A stretch of DNA of 64,000 nucleotides from Gonocerus acuteangulatus (GCA_946811695.1 OX328125.1:96422260-96486259), one strand, 5' to 3'. Positions 22,411-33,648 are shown, numbered from the stretch's first letter. Made by a program: numbers and translations. Notes: generated by a model from the letters alone, not told the origin.

Positions 22411-22877
22411 CACAGTGGTATTTTTGCCTGATCTAGCTGGACAAAATTATTTTATCACGGATTCTTATTGGAAATGACTTGCTGATCATGAATATACCCC
22501 ATTTTAGGGTCGGAAATGTAGTCTTACCGTTGTTTTCTAACTTTTTCAGCAGAAAAGGACGTTTTTTTATTAAGTTTTAAGTGTTAACCAAAATTAAAAT
22601 GTTTTAATTTTTTTTATTATTATTATACTTTTTTGAAAGGCAACAACAGCAAAAATCTTCAAGACTAGGTATTACAAATAATAATAATAATTGAAAAAAA
22701 TGAATCGAAAATAATAATTGAAAACACAACAATACAACCAAAAATATAATCAAAATTAATAAATCATTCTTGATCAAGTAACGTTTCATTCAACAAATTA
22801 ATTATTTCACCGGAAAGGAATGAAACTCTTCTTTATTCAAATGTTGTCCAGCTAGATCAGTTAAAAATACCACTGCG
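22411..22877. mobile_element. TIR element with 36-40 bp inverted ends
   Basis: CACAGTGGTATTTTTGCCTG then ATCTAGCTGGACAA (22411-22445) is mirrored by TTGTCCAGCTAGATCAG then TTAAAAATACCACTGCG (22844-22877). CATCG occurs directly outside both ends (22406-22410 and 22878-22882), a possible 5-bp target duplication. No transposase frame. The CA.AGTGG start recalls hAT-type ends, but hAT would make 8 bp, so the superfamily stays open. Confidence 0.7.
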
Positions 22878-23226
22878 CATCGTGTTCCGATATTTGGCCG
22901 ATTAAAGAACGCGACCTTTCACTTAAGACAAAGGATTTGTTTTACCATATTTTATCAAAATCGGATCATTTTTGAAAAAGTAAGGTAGCGGACAGACAAT
23001 TAGGTTCAATTACCGTTATAGGTTTAAGGTTTGGTTCCCCAACCTCAAAAATTTGTGTTATGTAATAGTGGAGTTTTAAATTAAAATATACAATAGACAT
23101 ACCAATATAATTTCTAGGCAACAGTTACCCTACAACGCAGAAAACTGGCTTGAAAAAAGAAAAACATACACAAATTGCAGCAATTCTATTATTTCCAATT
23201 TTCTCGAAAAGTGTCAGATATTTCCA

Positions 23227-23285
23227 CGCTCTCTTAGTAGCGACGGAGGTATCGCTCTCTTAGTAGCGACGGAGGTATCGCTCTA
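23227..23285. repeat. Tandem duplication of a 28-bp unit
   Basis: CGCTCTCTTAGTAGCGACGG followed by AGGTATCG occurs twice in direct succession with no difference, so the duplication is recent. Confidence 0.9.
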
Positions 23286-23639
23286 AAAAGGAGAGATGTC
23301 ACGAAATGGATTAATTCTACGCATATTTACAGAATGAATTTTTATTCATAAAGAAATAGTCACGAACAAATTTCTACGTATTTCCTAGTGACAGTTATAG
23401 TGACACATTGTGACGTAACACGTGTGACCGGAGAATGTTTTCAAAATGCCTTCAAAGCAGAAGTGGGTCAGTGAGCGACCGTCTATGACCATTTCTGGTG
23501 GAAAACCTTGCAAACCAATGACTTGTCGACAACGGCTCATTTTAGGAACATAAACACAACTTTCACCTCACATCCTAAAGCGAAATTTATAATTAAAAGT
23601 GATTATCACATTAAATAATCTATGTATTAAAGACATGTA

Positions 23640-25240
23640 TTTAAAAAAAAAACTCAAATAAATCGATTAATCACATAAGGGGTAATACTAGATTGTAACT
23701 TTTTATTTTACCATTTTTTTATGGGCTAAAATTCTTCCTTAACTAATCAAAAATGATAACCAAAAGTGTTTATGTGAAGAAAAATTGTAAAAATGGGCAA
23801 AAAATACGATTTTTCGAGTGAATTCCCGATGCGATACTGATATGAAGATAATTTTTTGAGCAAGCTTCGAATGGTCGTTTTTTTTTTTATTTTTACGTTT
23901 TTTTGGTCCTCCAATTCATTTCAAAATTAAAACCCTATTTTTCGCCGCTTTCTCGAAACTATGTTTTCCATAGTTCATGTTCGGGCGACACTCTGGCCAA
24001 TTTAATTTTTGCCCGATCAACTTCAAATTTTATCTGCAGCCTTCTAATGATAAACGACGACGGATTTTTTAATAGAAAATGAGTAATTTTTCACCATTTC
24101 CGAAAAAAATTAATATTTCTTAGAAATCATACGTACATTACTAGATTTAACCTTCTTAATCCGAAATAATTTTAGTTCTTCATTCTAGATTAAAAATTCC
24201 ACCTTTAGACTATCGCCAGTGAAAAAAGAGGGGTTCCGTTTGTCAGACTCAGCGCCGCCATTTCTTTTTTTGAAGAATTCGAACTTATTTTTTTGGTATA
24301 CTTTAACATCCCGTATAAAACGTAGGATATAATGAATTGAAAAATATTGAAAAAAAAATCTGTCCTGTAACAGGCCACAAGGGCCCTGAGGGGCAGATAC
24401 TATAGAGGTGTCCTATTCATGACCATACGGCACACTAGGGAGATAGTGTGGTCAGTTCTATGCTCCGGTCGCCTGATTTTCCCCTTGGCTGCTTCGACTG
24501 CTAGAGATTCATTAGCACCCAAGGTACCCATTATTAAATTAATTAAAGGCTGGGTTGACCTAGGAACGGTCAGGGAGGACGAATTCAACCCATGAATGAA
24601 GACAATAGAAGAAAAAACCTTTAGTGCTTGCTCGGGATTTGAACTCAGGCCTCCAGCTTATTAGTCCAGTGCTCTACCACTGAGCTAACCCTACCCTCCA
24701 AAAAAAAAAAGCATTGATTTACTTTTTATTTATAAATTCCAAGAAAATTACTTTTATTTTGATCGGACAAGGTAGATTAGGGGCTGTACCCCTAATACAA
24801 GCGAACATTTCGAAACAAACATATCATAACATAATATCTGTACCCTAGAGGTAAAGGATTCCATGTCACATATTAGTAATTGTTCAGGAGAGCCAATTTT
24901 CCATAACTTTGAACTATTAAAATTTGTTTCATCGTTACTTATAGAAACAGTTAAAAGAACATTTTTCACATTGTTATTGGCTTTGATAGGTAATTGGAGG
25001 TATTGATCATATTAAAAAAAAAAAAAAAAACATGTACACCACAGGGTGTCTTTTACCTCTAATGAAAACTGACATGATTTCATTTTTCACTGTCTTATCT
25101 GCGTTATTTATGGGAACAGGAAATAATGTCCTAGCCCATTAAATGGGTCGAAAAATCCACATCAGGAACATAATGTTAAGTCGATATAATAAAAAAATGG
25201 ACATGGTGCCCTTTACCTCCGGGGCACAGATATATATAAT
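23640..25240. repeat. Rpt3, copy 1, with SINE-B inserted
   Basis: 23640-24345 matches 62340-63520. Shared order: 'aaggggtaatac', 'ttaccatttttttat', 'gatcaacttcaaattttatc', 'ggattttttaatag.aaatga', 'aattaatatttcttaaaaat', 'tatcgcc.gt.aaaaagagg', 'acatcc.gtataaaac'. 24710-24790 continues the match on the far side of the SINE. 24830-25240 carries inverted ends (TGTACCCTAGAGGTAAAG and CTTTACCTCCGGGGCACA) that recur at 700-1125. No coding capacity. Confidence 0.7.
24350..24702 (-). mobile_element. SINE-B, near full-length
   Basis: Minus-strand copy. The tRNA-like head GGGTTAGCTCAGTGGTAGAG and B-box GAGTTCAAATCCCGAGC lie at the right end; the body has 'ggtaccttgggtgctaatga', 'agcagccaaggggaaaatca' and 'ccctagtgtgccgtatgg'; the 3' end is 'ggcctgttacaggacagatt' followed by a T run in the sense direction. 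It inserts into Rpt3 at the point where the other Rpt3 copy holds a 5S-SINE. Confidence 0.85.
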
Positions 25241-25367
25241 CAGTCAATATAAAACACTAATAATTTTACAATAATAATTAAATATTTTAAGCCTTAAGAC
25301 AAAAATAATATTATGCATTTTCTGCTCTTTTATATCACTAAAATCACAAAAGCATAATTAAAAAAAA

Positions 25368-25640
25368 CTTGCAGGATCTGTGTCCGTGGCGCGTTTCCGT
25401 TCTTGATCTTAGTTAATTTTCGAAAAGTCTTAGGCGCCAGAGGAAACTGACAGTATCCTAAGCGTAAGTCACTCCATTTAAAAACCAATTTCTCCGAATG
25501 TGATTGCTCTAACAAAAATCACATTCGATTAGGTGCTTTACATTTACTGCGATTTCCCAACGAGTTTCGAAATATAAGTATATATTCGAAAATCCCAAGA
25601 AAATCATTCTAGACCACTCAATCAGAATCCAACGTGTACT
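25368..25640 (-). repeat. Remnants of MITE arm and Rpt1
   Basis: 'cttgcaggatctgtg' and 'ggcgcgtttccgttct' (25369-25410) are a MITE arm on minus. 'aaaaccaatttctccgaatg' and 'aggtgctttacatttactgc', 'gatttcccaacgagtttcga' (25480-25570) follow the same Rpt1-derived text as 49770-49910. Confidence 0.5.
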
Positions 25641-25876
25641 TGGAAGCCTAGAAACACAAAAATGTGAGATTTGTTTCATCTAAAAAAATATATGCTTGGG
25701 TGGACAAATTCTGCTAGTTAAAGGAAAATACATGTTGCCCTTTTGATGAATGTGTTTCCTTCCCAAAGGTCCTACAGGATTTTTCTTGGCCCATTCTGGA
25801 AGAAAATTAATTTAAACAATTTTAATTGAGTCTGCTGTCCAGACAAATATACTGACAGAGGATTTCGGAAGGGTTT

Positions 25877-26060
25877 TCTACAGGTTATCTACCTTTTCTA
25901 GCCAGGATACGGCTGATGCCTTTCCTTTTAGCGCGTTTCCTCCCTCCCTCCTTAGCGAGGAACCCCGCTTATGAGGTTGACCTCATGACGCAATCCGGAA
26001 GTGCCGACTAGAAAATTTTACGTTTGGGAACCCAGTACGAAAATAATGGTGGTTCAAATT
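25877..26060. repeat. SINE-C body fragment joined to Rpt1 5' end
   Basis: 25877-25922 holds 'ggttatctaccttttctagc' and 'caggatacggctgatgcctt', the SINE-C/5S-SINE body on minus. At 25924 it switches to the Rpt1 5' hairpin (GCGCGTTTCCTCCC ... GAGGAACCCCGC) and runs to a short TA tract. The sequence beyond 26070 does not match Rpt1. Confidence 0.65.
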
Positions 26061-27584
26061 TGTATATATATAATATCCGTTGCTGTTGTTCGAAAAAGAT
26101 GGGTTGGAAAAATATGGGTGCTCTTGCATAAATTCCTAGCATGCTGAAAATTTGCATGAACGTTAGGGACACCATTATGATGGAATTGTAAAATGCCCTT
26201 ATAGATCCCAAGAGTGCAAACAATTTTATTCGAGGTCAAAGTTCGAAAAAAAAGGTTTTTCGGATTTTTCTGCAAAACCTTTCGTTTTATGATAAAAATA
26301 TTTAATACAACAATTGTAGATCACGCAATTATGTACAAAACCTGTCCTCAAACTTTTTTTCATTAGATTAACCATTTCTGAAAAAAGGCGATTCCAAAAT
26401 TTTCTTGGAATAAGCATTATGGCAGTGACAGTTTCTACCTGCTCCTCTTGCTAGGATCCCAAACAAAAATACCGGTACAGCTATAAAGCTGGAGATGTTG
26501 GGGTGTCCACCATTTCTAAAACGACGGGTTTTACATTTGATAATATTAAACCTGTGTAATTCCAACTTCTGTGTGTATTTATGTAGGTTATTTAAAAAAA
26601 TATATATTTATGAATTCAGCGAACACTTCCCACCTTCTGAGGAATAAGCTTCGTTATGCTCCGGTATGGCAGACTTTGTTAATTTACCCTCTTTATTAAA
26701 AAATTACAAGTACTTTTTTCAGAGAAAAAAATATCCTCAGTTTTCTCATTTGTCTAAACTTAATGAAGGTAAGAAGTTAGTATGACAAAACGGTAATGTT
26801 TAAAGCAAGAATGTTTTAAGATTTATAATTATCCTGATTGACTTGCGAAAAAAATAATTTGAGAGCGTTTAAAGAGAGAGAATATCGTTCTAGCCTTGGT
26901 TTTCAAGAGTAAAATTAATATAAAAATTGTGCTCAGAAAATTGTAAACTCTTAAAAGCTAGGTCTCAGTCAGCCTTGTGCAAGTTCGTTGTAGAGGTCAG
27001 TTTCTTGACCTTGTCCACCCTACCTCTTTAAAGATATGATTTATATTAATTATTTATCGCGTTCCTTAATGTCTAAGTGTATATATAATTAAATATCGCT
27101 ATTTAGCCGGTGTAAATGTTGACTTTTAGTATGAAACTAATTAGTATAAGTTTGTTAGATGAGTTTGCACGAACAGGTGGTGAGATGTCCTTAGGTTAAC
27201 TTTCAGTTTCCATATCTGTAGCCGTACGAATAGGGTCAAGTCTGCTGGCTCTATTGCTCAATGACTCTATGATCCTCCATAGTCTCTACTCGCTTTTGGT
27301 AATAGTGCAAAAAAACATGATGTCATCATTATATGAGTAAGGCGGACCTTGGTATTCATGCATTTATGCCTTCTTCGGCTGAGTACTCTATGCTCCTTGA
27401 GTCTTGCTTCCGTTTTGAGCGGTCCTATATAAAAAATGAAGTCATCTTTATATGACATGAAAACACCCTTGAAGGCACATGTTCTTAGCCTGGCTTCCTT
27501 ACGTTCCTCATCGGGTGTGAGTGACAACTTTATTCGAAGTTTTGCGAGAGTTTGGAATATTAGAATGCTTTTGTGTATCTTTAA
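26061..27584. other. Mostly unrecognised
   Basis: Overlapping short minus-strand frames at 26008-26565 and 27267-27527 have no recognisable domain. 27310-27480 repeats a short theme ('atgatgtcatcattatatga', 'atgaagtcatctttatatga') that recurs near 33030-33180. Confidence 0.35.
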
Positions 27585-27660
27585 GGGCGTTTCCTCCCTT
27601 TCTCCAAAGTGAGAAACCCCGCTTCAACGTCGACTTCATTAAGCAATCCAAGGTACCAGG
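27585..27660 (+). repeat. Rpt1 5' end fragment
   Basis: 'gggcgtttcctccctttctc' ... 'gagaaaccccgctt' forms the Rpt1 start hairpin, followed by 'gacttcattaagcaatcc'. Confidence 0.6.
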
Positions 27661-27929
27661 CCAATACGACCTATAAAACGCCCTGGATAATGTATTGTGT
27701 ACAATTACCCTGGATTTCTTTAACAATTAATATGAATACTGAAATTAAAATGATAATAATAAAAATACAACGAAAACTAAAAAAATTAAAAAAAAGTAAG
27801 TAAACAAAAATATATAGGTACATATGTAAATAACATAATACATATGTGGGCATTCAGATGAGTTCGTTGACATTTTTTAGGTCCAATTGTTAAATAAATG
27901 CATCAAATTCCCGAAAATATTTAAGTAAT

Positions 27930-28121
27930 TTTTTTTTATTTTTTTTTTTACGGCGCATCTACAACTTGGCCATTAGCGCCGGGCTATCTACAGGTTACCA
28001 CCCTTTTCTAATGCCAACAGCACGTGGTCGGTCACCCATTCAGGTACTGACCACGCCCGACGTTGCTTAACTTCGGTGATCTATGGGAACCGGTGCACTC
28101 AACGTGGCTATGGCCGTTGGC
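27930..28121 (-). mobile_element. 5S rRNA-headed SINE (5S-SINE), complete
   Basis: Plus positions 28013-28121 are the reverse complement of a 5S rRNA-like head beginning GCCAACGGCCATAGCCACG. The 5S internal promoter is recognisable: A-box region GTTAAGCAACGTCGGGC, and the intermediate and C boxes around GGTCAGTACCTGAATGGGTG. A body follows with 'agaaaagggtggtaacctgt' and 'agatagcccg', then the GGCGC/GCGCC hairpin and an A tail. An 11-bp target duplication ATTTAAGTAAT flanks it (27919-27929 and 28122-28132). It is a SINE, not a 5S gene, because of the tail and the target duplication. Confidence 0.92.
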
Positions 28122-28132
28122 ATTTAAGTAAT

Positions 28133-28764
28133 AAGTCTGGTTTGTGAGTGGGCCAAGTTCCGTCCTTAATGAGTTTTGTACTGGGTCCGTCCAGTAATGT
28201 ACAGTCGTACAGGAGATGGTCATAAGTCTGTTCAGTTATATTGTCATATTTGAATGAATGAATGAAGATGTTTATTTTACAAATAACAAGAATATTGAAA
28301 AATACAGGATATATCAATATTATTTAAATAATAATTCTAAAAATGAGTAGAGAATAATTCTAAACAAGAAATTTTTTCCGTTCATCTATTGATCACAATA
28401 TAAAAACAAAGAAAAAAAAAACTAAACAAAGTAAACACTAACAAAAAAAAAATTAAATAGAAATCCTCTTTATGATTAACAAAACATCTTTAGGCAAAGG
28501 TCAGGGATGACCGTCATGGTGAAGTCTGTCCAATAAATATCTTTCAGTCTTGAGTACATACAATTTTTAAAATTATATTGTCGCATTTACTTCTGATAGT
28601 AGTTACAAGTTTAAATTTATGTAAATAACATTTCGTTGATACATGTCCTGATATGAATTGAGTCATTTTAAAGTTGTTAATTGTTAATTAATGTAAATAC
28701 TCGCTAAGAAAGATTTTTATATATTCAAATTTTTAAGTTTATTTAGAGGGGTTTAAAGGACTCC
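28133..28764. other. No recognised feature
   Basis: AT-rich; short minus frames have no recognisable domain. Confidence 0.4.
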
Positions 28765-29209
28765 GCCCTTTCCTTATGGAAAATGGCTTTCTGTCAAATT
28801 GAACGAAACTACGCTCGTTAGATAGAGGAAGTCTTTCTGAACAAAAGTCTCCATGGGCACACAACCCGAAAGTTGGAACTTTTGGGTATCCAAAGTTTTC
28901 CATTTTTAATTTTTGCAAAATCTCGAGATTTCTGGTTGGAAGGTTTCCCTTTTTTTCCCTGGCCCCTTTTGGCCAGTAAAAAAAATACGTATCAATTATT
29001 TTTTGAAGACCTTTCGAACGACACCACATTTGACACTCTTACCCCACCCCCCATCCACGGGGGTGGGGGGAAGCTTTTTTTTGTAATTATCGTCTATCCA
29101 TTATCATTTGAAGATCTTTTCGAACGCAATACACTGAAACCTTGCCTCACACGAATGGTAAATGTGGTTTCGTTCTTCTAAATGTAGTCTTCGTAAAATA
29201 ATTGATTCT

Positions 29210-29248
<39 letters not shown>

Positions 29249-29442
29249 GGCCAAAAGGCTTGGGAAACCTTCCAACCAGAGATCTCGAGATTTTGCAAAA
29301 ATGGAAAACTTCGGATACCCAAAAGTGCCAGCTTTCGGGTTTTGTGCCCATTGAGACTTTTGTTCAGAAAGACTTTCTCTATCCAACGAGCATAGTTTCG
29401 TTCAATTTGACCGAAAGCCATTTTCCATAAGGAAAAGGCGGG
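28765..29442. mobile_element. Fold-back element, arms about 270 bp
   Basis: The left arm (28765-29030) and right arm (29165-29442) are inverted copies, about 90 percent identical by eye. Both hold 'ccttatggaaaatggctttc', 'tcaaattgaacgaaacta', 'gaacaaaagtct', 'acccgaaag', 'tgcaaaatctcgaga' and 'ttttggccagtaaaa'. The right arm carries a T run of about 30. The centre holds a perfect 10-bp GC hairpin (CCCCACCCCC/GGGGGTGGGG, 29042-29070). Frames in both arms are mirror shadows. A single transcript would form long double-stranded RNA. Confidence 0.85.
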
Positions 29443-29599
29443 GCCCATTTTAGTTGGTTTTGAAGAGAGCAGCATGCGTTGCTAGGACGATAACAGGTCA
29501 GCTGTTACTGTACTATATCTATTTCATATTATTATTTTTAATTGCAGTTAATTTCAACTATGATAGCAGACCTGAAATAGACTTTACCCTATGAGGGAG

Positions 29600-30065
29600 A
29601 AAATCGCCATTTTATTTCAGGTTCATCAGCATTCCCAGTCACAACACGTCTTGGTAATGCTCGCAAACATAATGGGTGTTTCCAAATGACATCTGAGACA
29701 CATAAATTTTAACGTACATTTATTATTGACAATGAATTTTAACCTGTACTGGTTACTGTTACTGTCCTGTTACTCGTAACCTAAAGATAACGGGTTATCT
29801 CTAGGTTATCTGTTTGTTGACACTGGTCAAGAGCGCCCTAGTGTCAAGAAACATTATACTTTGATTACTTATCAATTGATGAATAACATATATTATGACG
29901 GGAAACATGCTATAATAAACTGCAAAAAAAAAGAAAAAAAAAAAGTCTCCCGTGGTCTAATGGTTAGCGCATTGAAAAAAAAAACACGTTAATTTTGATG
30001 ATACGTTATTTAACGCAATAAAACAATTACTTATGTGCCGCGACAAAGCACAGGCATTCTGCTAG
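29600..30065 (+). mobile_element. Helitron-like element, family 2, 3' part
   Basis: Homologous to 21580-22060 and ending GCACAGGCATTCTGCTAG|T, a CTRR terminus before T. The copy contains a SINE-C tail fragment (about 29703-29745) and a SINE-A head fragment (29945-29975) between A runs. The 5' boundary is not found. Confidence 0.6.
29945..29975 (+). repeat. Truncated SINE-A head
   Basis: GTCTCCCGTGGTCTAATGGT plus 'tagcgcattg' lies between two A-rich runs. The A box is kept; the B box, body and tail are lost. The A run on both sides suggests internal deletion of a full SINE. Confidence 0.75.
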
Positions 30066-30141
<76 letters not shown>

Positions 30142-30175
30142 TTTGAACCACCGTTATTTTCGTAATCTATAAAAT
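30066..30175. repeat. TA microsatellite joined to an inverted Rpt1 scrap
   Basis: (TA)n to 30136, then 'caattttgaaccaccgttat' and 'tttcgtaatctat', the reverse complement of the Rpt1 sequence just before its TA tract. Confidence 0.75.
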
Positions 30176-30637
30176 ACATATGTAAACGTATTACGTTACA
30201 TTAACGATTCACATTAATAAAATATATTTATTTTTCCTTTGTCAAACTCCCGCATTATAGCATGGAACATGAATGAAAAAAGTACATTATTTTGGGACTC
30301 TGTACCTCAAGAAACCTAAGAAGAAGAATATAACACCTAAATAATTATTATGTGAGAAAGTTGTTATACAAATTAAGAACAAAGTTTGTTTCTTTTTATT
30401 TTATTATTATTTTTATTATATTACATTCTAGTTGGAGAAACGGAAGATATTGAGTCGTTGTATAATGTTATTGTTGTATTAAAAGTCTGTTACTGGACAT
30501 AGGACACTGTTCTGTAAATTACTTCTTCAGTTAAATAAATGAGAATTCTTCAGAGAATTGAGATTGAGTAACAAGAGGTGAGATTAAGTATTTGAATATT
30601 TGACATAAAAAACACTTCCTTTTACGGTATTCTAAAT
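30176..30637. other. No recognised feature
   Basis: AT-rich, no matched repeat or frame. Confidence 0.4.
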
Positions 30638-30802
30638 AGATCGATTCTTTCAAAGATCAACCCTTGAAGATCGATTCGTTAAAAGAACGGCCCTTAGAGA
30701 TCGATTCTTAAAAAAGATCGGCGCTTTGAGAACGATTCTTAAAAAAGATCGGCGCTTTGAGAACGATTCTTTGAAAAGATCGGCCTAAGGTGATCGATTC
30801 AA
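30638..30802. repeat. 31-bp minisatellite, about 5 units
   Basis: Units of the form AGATCGATTCTTAAAAAAG followed by ATCGGCGCTTTG. The third and fourth units are almost identical; the outer ones diverge. Confidence 0.85.
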
Positions 30803-30939
30803 AAAATCGATATATCGTGTTAAAAATAGATCTTTTAAAATATAGATTCAGATCGGCCATCTCTAGCCTTATGTGTTATCCCTGTGCATCGGGGTAGTGG
30901 ATTTCCACTTGGGGTGGTAGCTTTTCCATCAGATACATA

Positions 30940-31602
30940 TCTATATATATAAAAATCACGTGTCTGTCTGTTTTTCTGTTTGTTTGTTCCTTATACAAAT
31001 CTACACCGTTTGACCGATTTTGACCAAACTTGGAATAATGGTAGGTCTTGATACGAGAAATCTCCTAGGCTAGGTCAAAAAATCTACCAGCTGTCTGTCT
31101 GTATGTTTGTCCCTTATAGAAATCCATACCGTTCGTCCGATTTTGACTAAACTCGGTACACATGTAGATCTTAATCTGAGGAGTGTCGTAGGCTAAGTCA
31201 AAAACGTCTTATAGCTGTCTGTCTGTATGTTTGTCCCTTATAAAAATCCACACCGTTCGTCCGATTTTGACTAAACTCGGTACACAGGTAGATCTTAATC
31301 TTGGGAGTGCCGTAGGCTAGGTCAAAAAATCTACCAGCTGTCTGTCTGTATGTTTGTCCCTTATACAAATCCACACAGTTAGACCAATTTTTACGAAACT
31401 TGGTATACATGTATGTCATGATACGGGGGGTGTTATAGGTTAGGTCAAAGTCGTCTAGGACTCACAGTTGGGAGGCCACGGGTTCATAACAGTTACAGAT
31501 TCGTGTTATTAGATTTTAATAATACTTATTTGGTTTCTAATTTATTTAGGCTTTTCTATATGCAGAAAGTAGGTGAAGCATGGCACGCCGGGTAACGGCT
31601 AG
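30940..31602 (+). mobile_element. Non-autonomous Helitron, family 1, copy a
   Basis: It starts A|TCTATATATATAAAAATCAC and ends CACGCCGGGTAACGGCTAG|T, matching the TC...CTRR ends and AT insertion site of Helitrons; CCGGGTAACGG can form a short terminal hairpin. The body is four tandem units of about 115 bp, each with 'ctgtctgtctgt.tgtttgt', 'cttatacaaatccacac', 'gaccgattttgac' and 'taggctaggtcaaaaa'. No Rep/helicase frame. Confidence 0.75.
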
Positions 31603-31604
31603 TA

Positions 31605-31907
31605 TCTGTATATATATATATATATATATAAAAATCACCTGTCTGTTTGTGGGTTTGTTCCTTATTCAAATCCACACCGTTTGACCGATTTTGACAAAAC
31701 TTGGCACACAGGTACTTCTTGGTCCGGGAAGTCTCGTAGGCTAGGTTAAAAAAATCTACCAGCTGTCTGTCTGTTTGTTCCTTATACTATTTCACACCGT
31801 TCGACCGATTTTGACCAATCTTGGCACACAGATATATCTTGACACGGGGAGAGTCATACGCTAGGTCAAAAACGTCGGTGTAGCGTAGCACGCCGGGTAA
31901 CAGCTAG
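31605..31907 (+). mobile_element. Non-autonomous Helitron, family 1, copy b
   Basis: Starts A|TCTGTATATATATATATA then 'aaaaatcacctgtc' and ends CGCCGGGTAACAGCTAG|T. It has two internal units instead of four. Only TA separates it from copy a, so one element inserted at the end of the other, as Helitrons often do. Confidence 0.75.
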
Positions 31908-31944
31908 TCTTGAATAAAAAAGAGTGATAGCATTTAGATTATTC

Positions 31945-32573
31945 CCGTCCCAGCAATCCGTTTTATTTATAAATTGAGCGCTCTTCTTACATTACAGGAC
32001 ATTTACAATTTTAATCCTTTAATACAAAAGATACACCATAAAATATCATTAGTAAACAAGACAGTTACTCTCTATTGGCTACCAGGACATGAAGACACCG
32101 GACCAAGTACCAACGTTGACTTACTAGCAAAACTTGCAGGACGAAAAGAACAACGGGAGACTGACAGCATGACGTACCAAGACTTGCACACTGAGGGTAA
32201 AGAAAGAATAATGCAAATTTGGCAGGATACCTGGTTTAAAGTTACAGATAATAAATTAAGGGAAATTAAGTATACAGTTCGGGAATGGCCTTCAAGCAGC
32301 AGAAGTAACAGACGAGAAGAAGTCGTCCTCTGCTGGCTGAGGATAGGCCATTCCCTACTTACTCACTCATACCTTATGACACAAGACAGACAGACCAATA
32401 TGCCAGTACTGCAATAAAGCAGTTACTGTTAAACACTTACAGACAGACTGCAGACTCAGGCAAAACACTGACTTACCAACAAACATGCAAGAATTACTTT
32501 CAGATGACAGCAAACATATTACAGACATATTCCAATTCCTTTCTAACATAAAAATTCTGGATAATATCTAGCC
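31945..32573 (+). pseudogene. LINE (Jockey-like) C-terminal remnant: RNase H and zinc-knuckle region
   Basis: The frame from 31974 encodes SALLTLQDIYNFNPLIQKIH, then TLYWLPGHEDTGPSTNVDLL, the RNase H motif region of Jockey/I-type LINEs (W.PGH.....N..AD.LAK). CWLRIGHSLLTHSYLM follows, the usual C-terminal block. Near 32390 the reading frame shifts by one base. In the other frame the CxxC...H....C knuckle region (ICQYCNKAVTVKHLQTDC) continues to a stop at 32571-32573. RT and endonuclease domains are missing. A 5'-truncated, frameshifted, dead copy directly behind a Helitron end. Confidence 0.8.
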
Positions 32574-32935
32574 ACGTTTTTTTTCCTCACCTGTTTTAAT
32601 TGTTTATTTTGTTATACATAATATAATTTTTTTTTCTTTCTTTTATTTGTCTATATATTTGTCTTTTTTTTTTGCCTTTTCTCCCCCATTTTTTCCTTTC
32701 CCCCTTTTTATTTCTAGAAGTAAATATCAATGAGTGAGGCACTGAAATATCCACAGAGAATTAAGTTACTTCTCTCAGCTATTAAGTACTACTTTACTTA
32801 CGACTCCTACTTTTTATTTGTTTTACTATTATACTTATTGACTATACTATTGACTTTCTTGTACTTACCTCAATTATTTATAGCCGCAGTTTCGTCGCCT
32901 GAGTTGCGATAAACTTAATTAATAAATATTTATAA
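32574..32935 (+). repeat. Probable LINE 3' untranslated region
   Basis: A pyrimidine-rich stretch is followed by 'cgcctgagttgcgataaac' and 'ttaattaataaatatttata'. A similar end ('gcctaagttgcggaactcta', then repeats of AAAT) lies at 45318-45357, supporting a shared LINE terminus. The 60-residue frame inside is hydrophobic low-complexity sequence and probably not a gene. Confidence 0.5.
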
Positions 32936-32999
32936 ATTGGCGTCAAATTTTAAATACATACCTAAATTCCAGCTACGGATGGTAGTGGAAAATGTTACA

Positions 33000-33339
33000 C
33001 AAGCCTATAGGTAAGAACTGAAGAAACATGAAAACATCATTATATGACTAACAATCGCCATTGGCCTTGGTTCATAGGATGGCATCCGTGCCTTCTTAGT
33101 CTAAATTTTATGAACTTAAATTTACATAAACTTATGGAGGTATTGCGAAAAATATGTCATCGTCATATGACTAAAAATATCCTAAACTTCATACACTATT
33201 CCCCACTCATCCTTATTTAGGAACTCCATAATTCTTTGATGTAGGTATAGTATTTGTTTTTTTGTGTGTTTTCGGAAATATTTCTAATAAGTTTGACTTG
33301 CAGGATTTATGCTCTTCAGGCTTCTATTATCCCTAGTGA
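33000..33339. other. No recognised feature
   Basis: A theme shared with 27310-27480 ('atcattatatgac', 'atgtcatcgtcatatgac') and nothing else. Confidence 0.4.
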
Positions 33340-33630
33340 TATTTGAAATCCTTAAAATAGAAACTTTTATTATTTTGTTTTATATTTAAATTTTGGTTTT
33401 TGCGCGTTTGCAGGTAAGAAAGAATTCGAAGTACAAATTATACATGAAAATTTCACAGTTACCATTCTAAAGCTTACGAAAGTCTCTACAAAAAAAGCTA
33501 TAATGTAACTTTTAATATGCCAATCGGAGAAATTAGTGCTTTAAACCAAAATTGTTAGTGTTTCTTCATTAAAACGGGGTAATTGTCTCTGTTTATCTCA
33601 CTTTTTAATTGTTTTTTCTAGTTTTAAGGC
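33340..33630 (+). repeat. Diverged Rpt1 3' fragment
   Basis: 'accattctaaagcttacgaa', 'ctacaaaaaaagct', 'gccaatcggagaaattagtg' and 'tttttaattgttttttc' keep Rpt1 order. Confidence 0.6.
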
Positions 33631-33648
33631 ATGTCAGCCACACGGGCC

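Larger units (their letters stand above)
22190..23290 (-). repeat. Diverged Rpt1 copy, split by a TIR element
   Basis: 'atttctccgaatgagatcac', 'gcgttttcctg' and 'ttataaaa...' on the left, and 'ttaccatattttatcaaaat' with 'cggatcattttt' and 'ccaattttctcgaaaa' on the right, match the reverse complement of Rpt1. The order is disturbed, so more than one fragment may be present. Confidence 0.45.

Noticed and set aside
28013..28121. 5S rRNA gene
   Set aside because: It is the head of a retroposed SINE with shared body, A tail and target duplication, and it has several changes from a functional 5S sequence.
28739..29475. Four overlapping 79-102 residue frames on both strands
   Set aside because: Mirror translations of the two arms of the fold-back element.
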